From positions 1-64,000 of the forward strand of contig JAFQPG010000002.1 of assembly GCA_017411835.1 (NCBI GenBank): a stretch of 64,000 nucleotides of DNA, in the 5' to 3' direction. Below the pieces are notes generated by a model. The model saw only the letters and a list, made by a program, of their open reading frames with translations, made no database searches and was not told the DNA's origin. The DNA is from Ruminococcus sp. GTDB lineage: Bacteria > Bacillota > Clostridia > Oscillospirales > Acutalibacteraceae. A program made the translations under genes and the position numbers. Positions 24,715 through 32,145 of this stretch are shown here, one piece after another (positions within the stretch are counted from its first letter, which is position 1; each line of letters opens with the position of its first letter).

Positions 24715-25860
24715 TTGGCAGATAAAAGAGATTATTATGAAGTCTTAGGCATTAATAAAGGCGCTACAGACGATGAAATAAAAAAAGCATATCGTCAATC
24801 AGCTAAAAAGTACCATCCGGACTTACATCCGGGCGATGCTGAATGTGAGGCAAAGTTCAAAGAGGTAAACGAAGCGTACGAGGTGCTGTCTGATAAGGAC
24901 AAAAAAGCACGATACGACCAGTTTGGTCACGCAGGCGTTGACCCGAATTACGGTGCGGGTGGTGGCTCTTACGGTTCACCATTTTCGCAGGATATCGACT
25001 TTTCCGATATTTTCAGCTCTGTTTTCGGTGGCTTTGGCGGTTTTTCGGGCAGACGTTCTGCAAACCCGAACGCTCCTCGACGCGGTACTGATGTAGAGGC
25101 TACAGTTTATGTCTCTTTTGAGGAAGCTGCTATGGGCTGTAAAAAGACGGTTGAATATCAGGCGGTTACTACTTGCTCTGAATGTTCAGGTTCGGGCGCG
25201 CAAAAGGGTACTTCAGCTAAAACTTGTCCTACCTGCGGTGGACGCGGTCAGGTAACGGTTAATCAGCGTACACCTTTTGGTGTTGTCCAGACCTCGCGTG
25301 CATGCGATGCATGTAAAGGGCAGGGCAAAATCATTGAGACCCCTTGTAAGGCGTGTAACGGTGCAGGCAGAGTCAGAAAGAAAAAGACGGTGGAAATCAA
25401 TGTTCCTGCGGGTATTTCAGACGAGCAGGTATTAAGCGTTGCAGGTCATGGAAACTCAGGCACAAATGGTGGTCCTGCGGGTGATTTACACGTATATGTC
25501 GGCGTGCGTCCTCATCCTGTATTTGAGCGCAGAGGCGACGACATCTGGTGTGAGCTTCCGATTACTTTTGCTCAGGCGGCACTTGGCGGTGAGGTTGTTG
25601 TGCCAACACTTTACGGCAAAGTAAGCTACACACTCCACGAAGGCACCCAGCCAAATGATATTTTTAAATTAAAAAGCAAAGGTGTTCAGCACCTGCACTC
25701 AAAGAGTAAGGGCGATCAGTACGTAAAAGTAGTTATCGAGGTTCCAAAGAATTTGTCAAGCAAACAAAAGGACCTTATAAAAGAATTTGAAAGCACAAGT
25801 TCTGACAAAAACTACTCAAAGCGTAAAAGCTTCAGACAAAAGATAAAAGATTTGTTTTAA
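24715..25860 (+). CDS. dnaJ: Chaperone DnaJ (Hsp40)
   Basis: A 381-residue co-chaperone that delivers substrates to DnaK and stimulates its ATPase. The J domain (1-70) has the HPD tripeptide in KYHPDLHPG. A Gly/Phe-rich region follows (about 75-125). The zinc-finger domain has all four CxxCxGxG repeats (CSECSGSG, CPTCGGRG, CDACKGQG and CKACNGAG). The C-terminal substrate domain is complete. The only start that preserves MADKRDYYEVLG is a TTG at 24715, preceded by AGGTGAAGG. The weak start codon and upstream hairpin both suggest lower translation than dnaK. Confidence 0.97.
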   Translation: MADKRDYYEVLGINKGATDDEIKKAYRQSAKKYHPDLHPGDAECEAKFKEVNEAYEVLSDKDKKARYDQFGHAGVDPNYGAGGGSYGSPFSQDIDFSDIFSSVFGGFGGFSGRRSANPNAPRRGTDVEATVYVSFEEAAMGCKKTVEYQAVTTCSECSGSGAQKGTSAKTCPTCGGRGQVTVNQRTPFGVVQTSRACDACKGQGKIIETPCKACNGAGRVRKKKTVEINVPAGISDEQVLSVAGHGNSGTNGGPAGDLHVYVGVRPHPVFERRGDDIWCELPITFAQAALGGEVVVPTLYGKVSYTLHEGTQPNDIFKLKSKGVQHLHSKSKGDQYVKVVIEVPKNLSSKQKDLIKEFESTSSDKNYSKRKSFRQKIKDLF

Positions 25861-25934
25861 GCGCCGAGGTTTGTAGCCCTCATAAAATCTAAGGCGAGGC
25901 GTGATATTGCTGTGCACAGCACCCGTAAACAAAT

Positions 25935-25973
25935 TAAAAAAAGCTCCCTATTAATTTAGGGAGCCTTTTTTTC
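25935..25973 (+). terminator. Terminator of the heat-shock operon
   Basis: GCTCCCTA (25943-25950) pairs with TAGGGAGC (25957-25964) and is followed by a run of seven T residues. A-rich flanks could let it also serve the minus-strand XRE gene. The 80 bases between dnaJ and this hairpin hold nothing I can identify. Confidence 0.88.
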
Positions 25974-25991
25974 TGTACATATTTATGAATG

Positions 25992-26204
25992 TTACTCTTC
26001 GTCGGAGTATTCTAAAATATCACCCGCTTTGCAATCAAGAGCTTCGCAGATTGCCGCTAAAGTCTGAAAGCGAATAGCGGTTACTTTGTTATTCTTGATT
26101 TTAGAGAGGTTGACATTTGAGATGCCAACCTTTTCTGCGAGTTCATTCAAAGACATTTTTCTCTCGACCATCATTCTATCAAGTCTAAGTACTATTTTTC
26201 CCAT
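25992..26204 (-). CDS. XRE-family transcriptional regulator (YozG-like)
   Basis: A 70-residue protein that is essentially one Cro/C1-type helix-turn-helix. LDRMMVERKMSLNELAEKVGISNVNLSKIKNNKV covers helices 1-4, and the tail LAAICEALDCKAGDILEY is typical of the YozG-like/HTH_26 group. GGAGGT before 26204 sets the start. It follows a DUF2975 membrane gene by 14 bases, a pairing common in Firmicutes. It may regulate its own operon through the inverted repeat at 26811-26830. Confidence 0.88.
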   Translation of the reverse strand: MGKIVLRLDRMMVERKMSLNELAEKVGISNVNLSKIKNNKVTAIRFQTLAAICEALDCKAGDILEYSDEE

Positions 26205-26218
26205 AATATTACCTCCGA

Positions 26219-26791
26219 TTAGAGTAGTCCGTCGACTTCTTCTTCGAGTTTTGCACCATATGTGAAAATTTGTGTTAAGCAGAAGCATACAAGTCCGATA
26301 ACCACGCCGTCAAGAGAAACGGAAACCTCACATGGAATTGAGTTAATAAGAGAAACTGCGGTGATAATCGTTGTGATAGCAAAGCTGAGAACAGGGATAC
26401 TGATTGAGAAAATACCGATTTCGCGAACTCTTCTTACAACATCTTTCTGGAAGGGTGAGATACTTTCTGCGTTTTTGTACTTACCTGAAATTGTGCGTAA
26501 AATAATGTTAAGATTGCGGAAAACAAGCGCCATCAAAACGAAAAGGAGTGCCAAACCGATGAAACACATCGTCACTGCAAAGAAGTTGATGTCACCATTT
26601 GGTGCCAGTACGCTGACATCAAAGCCCATACCGGAAAGCTCTGCAGTATCTTCAGCGATAAGTTCTCTGATAAACTCTTTGTCAACCAAAGAGCCGACAA
26701 AGCTTATTACGCCTGCTACAGAAGCAATCCAACACGCAACCTCTATAATTTTTGATATCACCGATAATGTAATGTTAAGTCCTTTTTTCAT
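26219..26791 (-). CDS. DUF2975-like membrane protein
   Basis: A 190-residue protein with four predicted helices (about 6-33, 75-97, 122-145 and 160-180). Layout, size and its XRE partner fit the DUF2975 family, whose function is unknown. The start at 26791 is taken because GGAGG lies nine bases before it; an ATG two codons upstream sits too close. A strong promoter is at 26883-26911. The pair interrupts the dnaJ-prmA-rsmE order seen in many Firmicutes and runs against the flanking genes. Confidence 0.75.
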   Translation of the reverse strand: MKKGLNITLSVISKIIEVACWIASVAGVISFVGSLVDKEFIRELIAEDTAELSGMGFDVSVLAPNGDINFFAVTMCFIGLALLFVLMALVFRNLNIILRTISGKYKNAESISPFQKDVVRRVREIGIFSISIPVLSFAITTIITAVSLINSIPCEVSVSLDGVVIGLVCFCLTQIFTYGAKLEEEVDGLL

Positions 26792-26810
26792 TTTCATATA
26801 CCTCCAATTT

Positions 26811-26830
26811 TTAACCGTTTTTGCGGTTAA
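26811..26830. promoter_or_regulatory. Inverted repeat, possible operator of the XRE/DUF2975 operon
   Basis: TTAACCG (26811-26817) and CGGTTAA (26824-26830) form a perfect 7-bp inverted repeat with six bases between them. It lies in the leader, between the promoter and the ribosome-binding site of the DUF2975 gene. It could be a binding site for the XRE protein or an mRNA hairpin next to the start. Confidence 0.45.
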
Positions 26831-26882
26831 CTCATTTTTAAAATTTGATTTAATTTTGTCTTCAACGCGTTTCAGTGATGCT

Positions 26883-26911
26883 AATATAACACACAATTTT
26901 ATGTTTGTCAA
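26883..26911 (-). promoter_or_regulatory. Promoter of the DUF2975-XRE operon
   Basis: On the minus strand a perfect TTGACA (26911-26906) and TATATT (26888-26883) are separated by 17 bases with a TGT extension. The leader is about 85 bases. Confidence 0.78.
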
Positions 26912-26995
26912 TACTTTTTTATCGTTAAACATTAAAAAATATTCGAAAAAGATTAAAACTATCATTTGAGATAATGATGTACTGTGAAATTTACA

Positions 26996-27024
26996 TTGAA
27001 AATAACAGAGAAATGTTATATTAT
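26996..27024 (+). promoter_or_regulatory. Promoter of prmA
   Basis: TTGAAA (26996-27001) and TATTAT (27019-27024) are separated by 17 bases. The leader to the prmA start at 27058 would be about 27 bases. Confidence 0.6.
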
Positions 27025-27057
27025 ATGGTATATGTAATGCAAGAAAGGATGTCGCTT

Positions 27058-27975
27058 ATGGAGTGGACACAAATCACAATTAACATAAAACCTCAAGATG
27101 TTGACATAGCAGGCGACATCGCGAATATGACCGTTCCGTACGGCATCTATATCGAGGATTATACTGACCTTGAGCAGGGTGTAGAGGAAATCGCGCACAT
27201 CAATTTAATTGACGAAGACCTGCTTAAAAAGGATAGAAATATCGCAAAAATTCATATCTATATTGACCCTGAGGAAAGCCCTCAAGAAGCTATCGCCTTT
27301 TTAAAAGAGCGCTATGATGCACAAGGTATAGAGTATAAAATTGAAGAAGAAAAATGTGAAGAGGACGACTGGCTTAATAACTGGCGAAAATATTTCAAAC
27401 CGACTAAAGTCGGCGAAAAACTGCTTATATGTCCGTCGTGGTACGAGCTTGAAGATACTGACGGTAGGGTGGTGCTTGATATCGACCCCGGACTTGCGTT
27501 TGGTACGGGCAAGCACGAAACAACAAGACTTTGCCTTTCTACTCTTGAAAAGTATGTAACAGACGACGCTACTGTACTTGATGTCGGATGCGGTAGCGGT
27601 ATTTTGGGCATAGCCGCACTTTTGCTCGGCGCAAAAAGCGCTTTTGGCGTTGATATCGATCCGCTTGCTGTACGCACCGCAAAAGAAAATGCAAAAGTCA
27701 ATAAGGTGGACGATAAGTTCGAGGTTGTCTGTGGTGACCTGACAGAAAAAGTACAGGGAAAATATAATATTATTGTTGCAAATATTGTTGCAGATGCTAT
27801 AATATTCTTGTCAAAAGGCGTGCGCGAATTTATGGACGAAGATACCGTTTATATTATGAGCGGTATTATTGATTCGCGACTTAGTGATGTAGAACAAGCA
27901 CTAAAAGATGATTTTATTATTATCGATGAAATTTTTGACAACGGCTGGTATTGTGTGATTGCAAAGGCAAAATAA
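27058..27975 (+). CDS. prmA: Ribosomal protein L11 methyltransferase
   Basis: A 305-residue S-adenosylmethionine-dependent enzyme that trimethylates L11. The N-terminal substrate domain (1-about 100) leads to a segment with the family pattern DPGLAFGTGKHETTRLCL. Motif I is VLDVGCGSGILGIAALLLGA, followed by the acidic residue of GVDIDPLA and by IVANIVADAI, a family hallmark. The start at 27058 follows AGAAAGGA; upstream in-frame ATGs fall in the promoter. In related genomes prmA follows dnaJ directly, whereas here an inverted XRE/DUF2975 pair lies between them. Confidence 0.95.
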   Translation: MEWTQITINIKPQDVDIAGDIANMTVPYGIYIEDYTDLEQGVEEIAHINLIDEDLLKKDRNIAKIHIYIDPEESPQEAIAFLKERYDAQGIEYKIEEEKCEEDDWLNNWRKYFKPTKVGEKLLICPSWYELEDTDGRVVLDIDPGLAFGTGKHETTRLCLSTLEKYVTDDATVLDVGCGSGILGIAALLLGAKSAFGVDIDPLAVRTAKENAKVNKVDDKFEVVCGDLTEKVQGKYNIIVANIVADAIIFLSKGVREFMDEDTVYIMSGIIDSRLSDVEQALKDDFIIIDEIFDNGWYCVIAKAK

Positions 27976-28045
27976 TTTTCGTCAAAAAACTGTCACAATA
28001 CGGGTTTATTATTATATTTAATCTTAAATTATCGGAGGATTTATT

Positions 28046-28588
28046 ATGAAAAAATCTAGCAGAGAAAAGCTTAACTTATTCTTTTCAGCATTTTTGGTAA
28101 TCGGTTACATCATTTGCACATACTTCTTTTTAACTCTCACAAAGAATATGGATGAGGGTATGGGCAATCTTGTAAACGCTATTGTTTTTGCACTTTTTGG
28201 TTTGGTAGTTTTCTATGCTACAAGAGTTGGTGACGGTGTTCCTGTAAAGCGTTTTTCACCTATCGTGCTTTGCGTGCTTGTTATTCCTGCACTTTTCATT
28301 ATTATTTCTACACTCGCTTCAGGCTTTCCGCTTCATCAGGTGCTCGTTGCAACACCTGAGGTTATGATGGTTGCTGCTATCGCGCTCGGTTACGGTATCC
28401 CATATACTTTCTTATCAGGCTTTGAGATGGTTGAAGAAGTAGAAGAGACTGATGTTGTTGAGGGCGGTTTAGTACAGGAGCTTTCAAAAACAGAAGAAGT
28501 AGCTGACGACACAGTAGTTGCAACCGAAGAAGACATCAAAGAGCTTGAAATTATCGACGGCGTTGAAGAAGAGCCAGACGCTGAATAA
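28046..28588 (+). CDS. Four-helix membrane protein with acidic tail
   Basis: A 180-residue protein with four predicted helices (about 10-30, 40-58, 72-92 and 102-122). A long acidic cytoplasmic tail follows (about 127-180, rich in Glu, Asp and Val). I recognise no family. CGGAGGA precedes the ATG. It sits between prmA and an Mrp-type ATPase on the same strand and may be cotranscribed with the latter, as no terminator is seen between them. Confidence 0.6.
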   Translation: MKKSSREKLNLFFSAFLVIGYIICTYFFLTLTKNMDEGMGNLVNAIVFALFGLVVFYATRVGDGVPVKRFSPIVLCVLVIPALFIIISTLASGFPLHQVLVATPEVMMVAAIALGYGIPYTFLSGFEMVEEVEETDVVEGGLVQELSKTEEVADDTVVATEEDIKELEIIDGVEEEPDAE

Positions 28589-28662
28589 TAAAAACAAATT
28601 TAAATAATATATTTATGGGCGGACTCAGGTTCGCCCTGAATTTTGAAAAGAGGTTAAATAAA

Positions 28663-29496
28663 ATGGGTTGTTCACACGACTGTTCAAATTGTAGCGAAAA
28701 TTGTGCTGATCGCACAATGCCACAAGATTTGATTGAAAAGTTAAACCCGATGAGCTCTGTAAAAAAAGTCATCGGTATCGTATCCGGTAAGGGCGGTGTA
28801 GGCAAAAGCCTTGTTACATCTTCGCTGGCGGTTGAGCTCAACCGCAGAGGTTATAAAACAGCAGTTTTAGACGCTGATATTACAGGTCCGTCTATCCCAA
28901 AGGCTTTTGGCGTTAAAGAAAAAGCAAGAGGCAACGAGTTCGGTATTTTACCAAACACCACAAAAACAGGTATCGACATTATGTCAGTTAACCTACTTTT
29001 GGAAAACGAAACTGACCCTGTTGTATGGCGTGGTCCTGTTATCGCAGGCACAGTTAAGCAGTTCTGGACAGACGTAATTTGGAAAGACGTTGACTATATG
29101 TTTGTTGATATGCCACCTGGAACAGGTGATGTACCATTAACAGTTTTCCAGTCACTTCCGCTTGACGGCATCATTGTTGTCACATCTCCGCAGGAGCTTG
29201 TTTCTATGATTGTGTCAAAGGCTATCAAAATGGCTGATATGATGAACATTCCTGTACTCGGCGTAGTTGAAAATATGAGCTACTTTGAGTGTAAGGAATG
29301 TAAAACTCAGCACAAGATTTTTGGCGAAAGCCATATCGACGATATTGCTAAGGAATTTGGCACACAGGTGCTTGCAAAAATCCCTATGGACGATGCACTT
29401 GCAAAATGTGTTGATACAGGCTCCATCGAGCTGTTTGTCGGAAACTATTTTGAAAATGCTGTCAACACTATTGAAGACACAATGCCGGTAAAGTAA
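28663..29496 (+). CDS. Mrp/NBP35-family Fe-S cluster carrier ATPase
   Basis: A 277-residue P-loop ATPase of the Mrp/ApbC group that binds and transfers iron-sulfur clusters to target proteins. An N-terminal cysteine-rich segment (CSHDCSNCSENC, residues 3-14) resembles NBP35-type forms. The deviant Walker A is GKGGVGKS (about 44-51), and Walker B is MFVDMPPGTGD. The CxxC of YFECKECK (about 207) is the expected bridging cluster site. The start at 28663 has AGAGGTT upstream. Rnf and other Fe-S enzymes in this window are possible clients, but that is only inference. Confidence 0.92.
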   Translation: MGCSHDCSNCSENCADRTMPQDLIEKLNPMSSVKKVIGIVSGKGGVGKSLVTSSLAVELNRRGYKTAVLDADITGPSIPKAFGVKEKARGNEFGILPNTTKTGIDIMSVNLLLENETDPVVWRGPVIAGTVKQFWTDVIWKDVDYMFVDMPPGTGDVPLTVFQSLPLDGIIVVTSPQELVSMIVSKAIKMADMMNIPVLGVVENMSYFECKECKTQHKIFGESHIDDIAKEFGTQVLAKIPMDDALAKCVDTGSIELFVGNYFENAVNTIEDTMPVK

Positions 29497-29511
29497 AAGC
29501 GTACAAATTTT

Positions 29512-29539
29512 GCCCCCTTTACTAAAGGGGGCTTTTTTT
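29512..29539 (+). terminator. Rho-independent terminator after the Mrp gene
   Basis: GCCCCCTTT (29512-29520) pairs perfectly with AAAGGGGGC (29524-29532), and seven T residues follow. The next gene starts only 25 bases later, so it must be read from a promoter overlapping this region or by readthrough. Confidence 0.9.
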
Positions 29540-29563
29540 GTGCATAATATTTTCGGTGATATT

Positions 29564-29983
29564 ATGGAAGAGCTTCCACAAAAAGCAAAAGCGGTTATGG
29601 GGATATACGCAACCGCGCTGACTGTCGCACAGGGCTCGGCTGCGTTTTTAGGTTTTAATCGGGACGATTTTATCGTGATACTGGTAGCTGTGCTTGTTGT
29701 GGCGATAGTATCAAGCTACGTTTATATTGTGCTGTTTTTTCGCCATTACAGGTACTATGTCTCCGACGGTGTGATAATAATAAAAAAAGGTGCCCTCTTT
29801 AAAAGAAGACACCTGATATATGTAAATAAAATAAGCCTTGTTACAATTCACGAAAGCTTTGTCCACAGATGGTTTGGACTGTGCACAGTATGGTTTCACG
29901 TGCAGGGAAGCATAGTAAAGCTGTCGTTTGTACCTATAGAAAAATCAGAGCAACTGCAGAAAATTCTTGATAGCCGCGATTGA
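29564..29983 (+). CDS. Membrane protein with bacterial PH domain (YdbS-like)
   Basis: A 139-residue protein with two helices (about 11-30 and 34-58) followed by a bacterial pleckstrin-homology domain of the bPH_2/YdbS type (about 60-135), including YYVSDGVIIIKKGALFKRRH. The ribosome-binding site is weak (GGTGAT before 29564). Its last 39 bases overlap, tail to tail, the end of mtnN on the opposite strand, and no terminator separates the two. Function is unknown; relatives have been linked to membrane-stress or antimicrobial resistance, which I do not claim here. Confidence 0.75.
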   Translation: MEELPQKAKAVMGIYATALTVAQGSAAFLGFNRDDFIVILVAVLVVAIVSSYVYIVLFFRHYRYYVSDGVIIIKKGALFKRRHLIYVNKISLVTIHESFVHRWFGLCTVWFHVQGSIVKLSFVPIEKSEQLQKILDSRD

Positions 29984-30640
29984 CTTGTCGGCGGCGAGCA
30001 CACGAAACTCCATAAAATCTAAAAACTCGTTTTCGTCGAAGTCATCGGATATGCAACGAAGTATAGCAAATTTGACTTCGTTTCTGTAGCACACCTGTGC
30101 GACTGCTCCACCCTCCATTTCGCACGCAAGCGCTGAAAACTCGTCAGCGATACTCTGTCTTAAAGCTTTGTCGGCAACGAAAATGTCGCCTGTTGCAATC
30201 GTGCCGAGCATTACATTTGTGTTTTCAATACCTTTGCATGCCTGCATTAGCTTTTGAGCAGTAGACTTGTCAGCAGGAATTTCGATACGTTTTTCGTCAT
30301 TGTACTGGATAAGTCCTTTTGGGTCACCCATTTGTGTGCCGTCGAAATCGTGCTGTACGCAGTCTTTGGAAATAACAATATCTCCGATTTTTAAGTCGCG
30401 TGAAACTGAGCCCGCGATACCGCTATTGATAACAACATCGACATTGTATTTGTCAATCATAACCTGAGTGCTCATAGCGGCGTTAACCTTGCCGATACCA
30501 CACTCGGTCATAACAACCTCTTTGCCACAAATTGTGCCAGAGATATATTTCATTTTAGCGTAAGTTTCTTCTTTTTTGTTTTCTAAAAGCTCTGTTAGTT
30601 GTTCGACCTCAATCGCCAAAGCACAAATAATACCTATCAT
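29945..30640 (-). CDS. mtnN: 5'-methylthioadenosine/S-adenosylhomocysteine nucleosidase
   Basis: A 231-residue hydrolase that removes adenine from methylthioadenosine and S-adenosylhomocysteine, recycling the by-products of methyltransferases. The start MIGIICALAIEVEQL is typical of the Pfs family, as is VINSGIAGSV (about 70). The catalytic residues are expected in ACEMEGGAVAQV (glutamate, about 172) and LRCISDDFDEN (aspartate, about 196). It lies four bases after rsmE, so both are probably one transcript. Placement next to an rRNA methyltransferase fits clearing of its by-product. Confidence 0.93.
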   Translation of the reverse strand: MIGIICALAIEVEQLTELLENKKEETYAKMKYISGTICGKEVVMTECGIGKVNAAMSTQVMIDKYNVDVVINSGIAGSVSRDLKIGDIVISKDCVQHDFDGTQMGDPKGLIQYNDEKRIEIPADKSTAQKLMQACKGIENTNVMLGTIATGDIFVADKALRQSIADEFSALACEMEGGAVAQVCYRNEVKFAILRCISDDFDENEFLDFMEFRVLAADKSIAAIKNFLQLL

Positions 30641-30644
30641 AATT

Positions 30645-31370
30645 TTACTCCAAATTCTTAGTCTGATACATTACTGCGGTAATACCCGCAAGCGGTGCGG
30701 TCTGAGCACGCAAAATACGTTTTCCGAGCGTTGCAGGGATAGCGCCGTTTTCTTTTAGCATCTCGATTTCGTTTTCTTCGAAACCGCCCTCACTGCCGAC
30801 AAACATCGCAAGTGTATGTACATTTTCGTCTATAATATCACAGATTTTTTCGCCGCCACACTCATAAAAAACTATCGATTTATCGTAGTCTTTCAAAAGC
30901 GTACTCGCTTGCTTTAAAGTAAGCATATCGCCTACCTGCGGGATAATGCCTCTGCGCGATTGACAAGCAGCGTTTTGAGCAATTTTTTGCCATCTCTGTA
31001 CTTTTTTTGCTATCTGTTTTTGGTCAGGGCGCGAGATGCATCTGCTTGTCAGTACAGGCACGATTTTATACACACCGAGCTCGACAGATTTTTGAACGAT
31101 ATCGTCCATTTTATCACCTTTTGTAAGTGCCATAAACAAGGTGATTTTAACGCTAGGCTCTTGCTCGCAAGCGGTGGAGCACAGCACATCAACAATAACG
31201 CTGTCTGATGTAAAATCTTTGATTTCACATTCGTGACGTTTGCCGTCTAAGGTGCAAAGGGTGAGCTTTTCGCCCTTTGTCATTCTAAGTGATTTTGCAA
31301 TATGCTTAGCGTCCTCACCCGTGATTTCAAAATGCTTATCTGTTATTTTTTCTGTAAAAAACCATGCCAT
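30645..31370 (-). CDS. rsmE: 16S rRNA (uracil-1498-N3)-methyltransferase
   Basis: A 241-residue SPOUT-fold enzyme that methylates U1498 of 16S rRNA. An N-terminal PUA-like domain (1-70) is followed by the knotted SAM-binding domain, with MALTKGDKMDDIVQKSVELGV, MFVGSEGGFEENEI and LGKRILRAQTAPLAG (the common form is RAETA). GGAGAAAG precedes the ATG. It is read from a promoter that shares its -35 hexamer with the divergent pncC promoter. Confidence 0.95.
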   Translation of the reverse strand: MAWFFTEKITDKHFEITGEDAKHIAKSLRMTKGEKLTLCTLDGKRHECEIKDFTSDSVIVDVLCSTACEQEPSVKITLFMALTKGDKMDDIVQKSVELGVYKIVPVLTSRCISRPDQKQIAKKVQRWQKIAQNAACQSRRGIIPQVGDMLTLKQASTLLKDYDKSIVFYECGGEKICDIIDENVHTLAMFVGSEGGFEENEIEMLKENGAIPATLGKRILRAQTAPLAGITAVMYQTKNLE

Positions 31371-31399
31371 AAGCTTTCTCCGTAAAAGTTGTTAAAAAA

Positions 31400-31428
31400 A
31401 TAATAACAGAACTTGCACAAGATTGCAA
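31400..31428 (-). promoter_or_regulatory. Promoter of rsmE-mtnN
   Basis: On the minus strand TTGCAA (31428-31423) and TATTAT (31405-31400) are separated by 17 bases with a TGT extension. The -35 is palindromic and is also the -35 of the plus-strand promoter at 31423-31451. Confidence 0.65.
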
Positions 31429-31451
31429 TAATTACAAATAAATGGTAGTAT
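31423..31451 (+). promoter_or_regulatory. Promoter of pncC
   Basis: TTGCAA (31423-31428) and TAGTAT (31446-31451) are separated by 17 bases. It shares the -35 with the divergent rsmE promoter, so the two should exclude each other's RNA polymerase. Confidence 0.55.
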
Positions 31452-31486
31452 AGATTTATGCGGAAACTAAGAATAAGGAGATTTTT

Positions 31487-32023
31487 ATGAAAGCACAGGA
31501 ATTTTTAGAACTTCTACAAAAAGAAAATATAAACATTGATGACTTAGGAACTTTAGTTGTACAGGCATTAAACAAAAAGTCGCTTAAAATAGCGACTGCA
31601 GAAAGCTGTACGGGAGGACTTATTTCAAAGCTTATTACGGATGTAAGCGGTTCTTCTTCTGTTTTTGACTGTGGTGTGTGCACTTACGCAAATCATATTA
31701 AAAATAAGCTATTAAATGTTAAGGAAGAAACTTTGTCTACTTACGGTGCAGTAAGCGATAAAACAGCACAGGAGATGGCACGTGGGGTAAGGCTTTTAAG
31801 CGGTGCTGACATCGGGATTTCTACTACCGGTATAGCAGGACCGATGGGCGGTACACAGTATAAGCCGGTAGGCACTGTTTACATCGGCATCAGCACAAAG
31901 GATAAGCTTTTATCCCATAAGGTAATGCTTGCACAGGGAAGAGAGCCTCAGCGTAGTAGCATACGAAAATTAGCAAGTGCATGTGCACTTTTTTATGCTC
32001 TTGGCGAAATTGTTGAAATATAG
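31487..32023 (+). CDS. pncC: CinA C-terminal-domain protein (NMN amidohydrolase PncC-like)
   Basis: A 178-residue protein consisting only of the CinA C-terminal domain, which deamidates nicotinamide mononucleotide in NAD recycling. It shows ATAESCTGGLISKLITDVSGSS (family-specific serine region, about 35-56), YGAVSDKTAQEMA, and the GIAGPMGGTQYKPVGTVYI segment. The N-terminal MoCF-like domain of full-length CinA is absent, as in the stand-alone PncC/YgaD group. AAGGAGA precedes the ATG. The first 25 residues are slightly longer than usual. Confidence 0.92.
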   Translation: MKAQEFLELLQKENINIDDLGTLVVQALNKKSLKIATAESCTGGLISKLITDVSGSSSVFDCGVCTYANHIKNKLLNVKEETLSTYGAVSDKTAQEMARGVRLLSGADIGISTTGIAGPMGGTQYKPVGTVYIGISTKDKLLSHKVMLAQGREPQRSSIRKLASACALFYALGEIVEI

Positions 32024-32033
32024 CAAAAAAACC

Positions 32034-32062
32034 TTGTGTTTTACCCCTATATATGATAGTAT
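32034..32062 (+). promoter_or_regulatory. Promoter of malQ-glgP
   Basis: TTGTGT (32034-32039) and TAGTAT (32057-32062) are separated by 17 bases with a TGA extension; an overlapping TATAAT lies at 32060-32065. An inverted repeat (TACCCC at 32042-32047 and GGGGTA at 32083-32088) brackets the -10 and transcription start and could be a regulator site. Confidence 0.5.
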
Positions 32063-32145
32063 AATAGCGTATGTTTTACTATGGGGTAGAACATCTTTAA
32101 CATTACACTATTTTTTGTGAAATATTACTGACAGGAGTTGATTTT

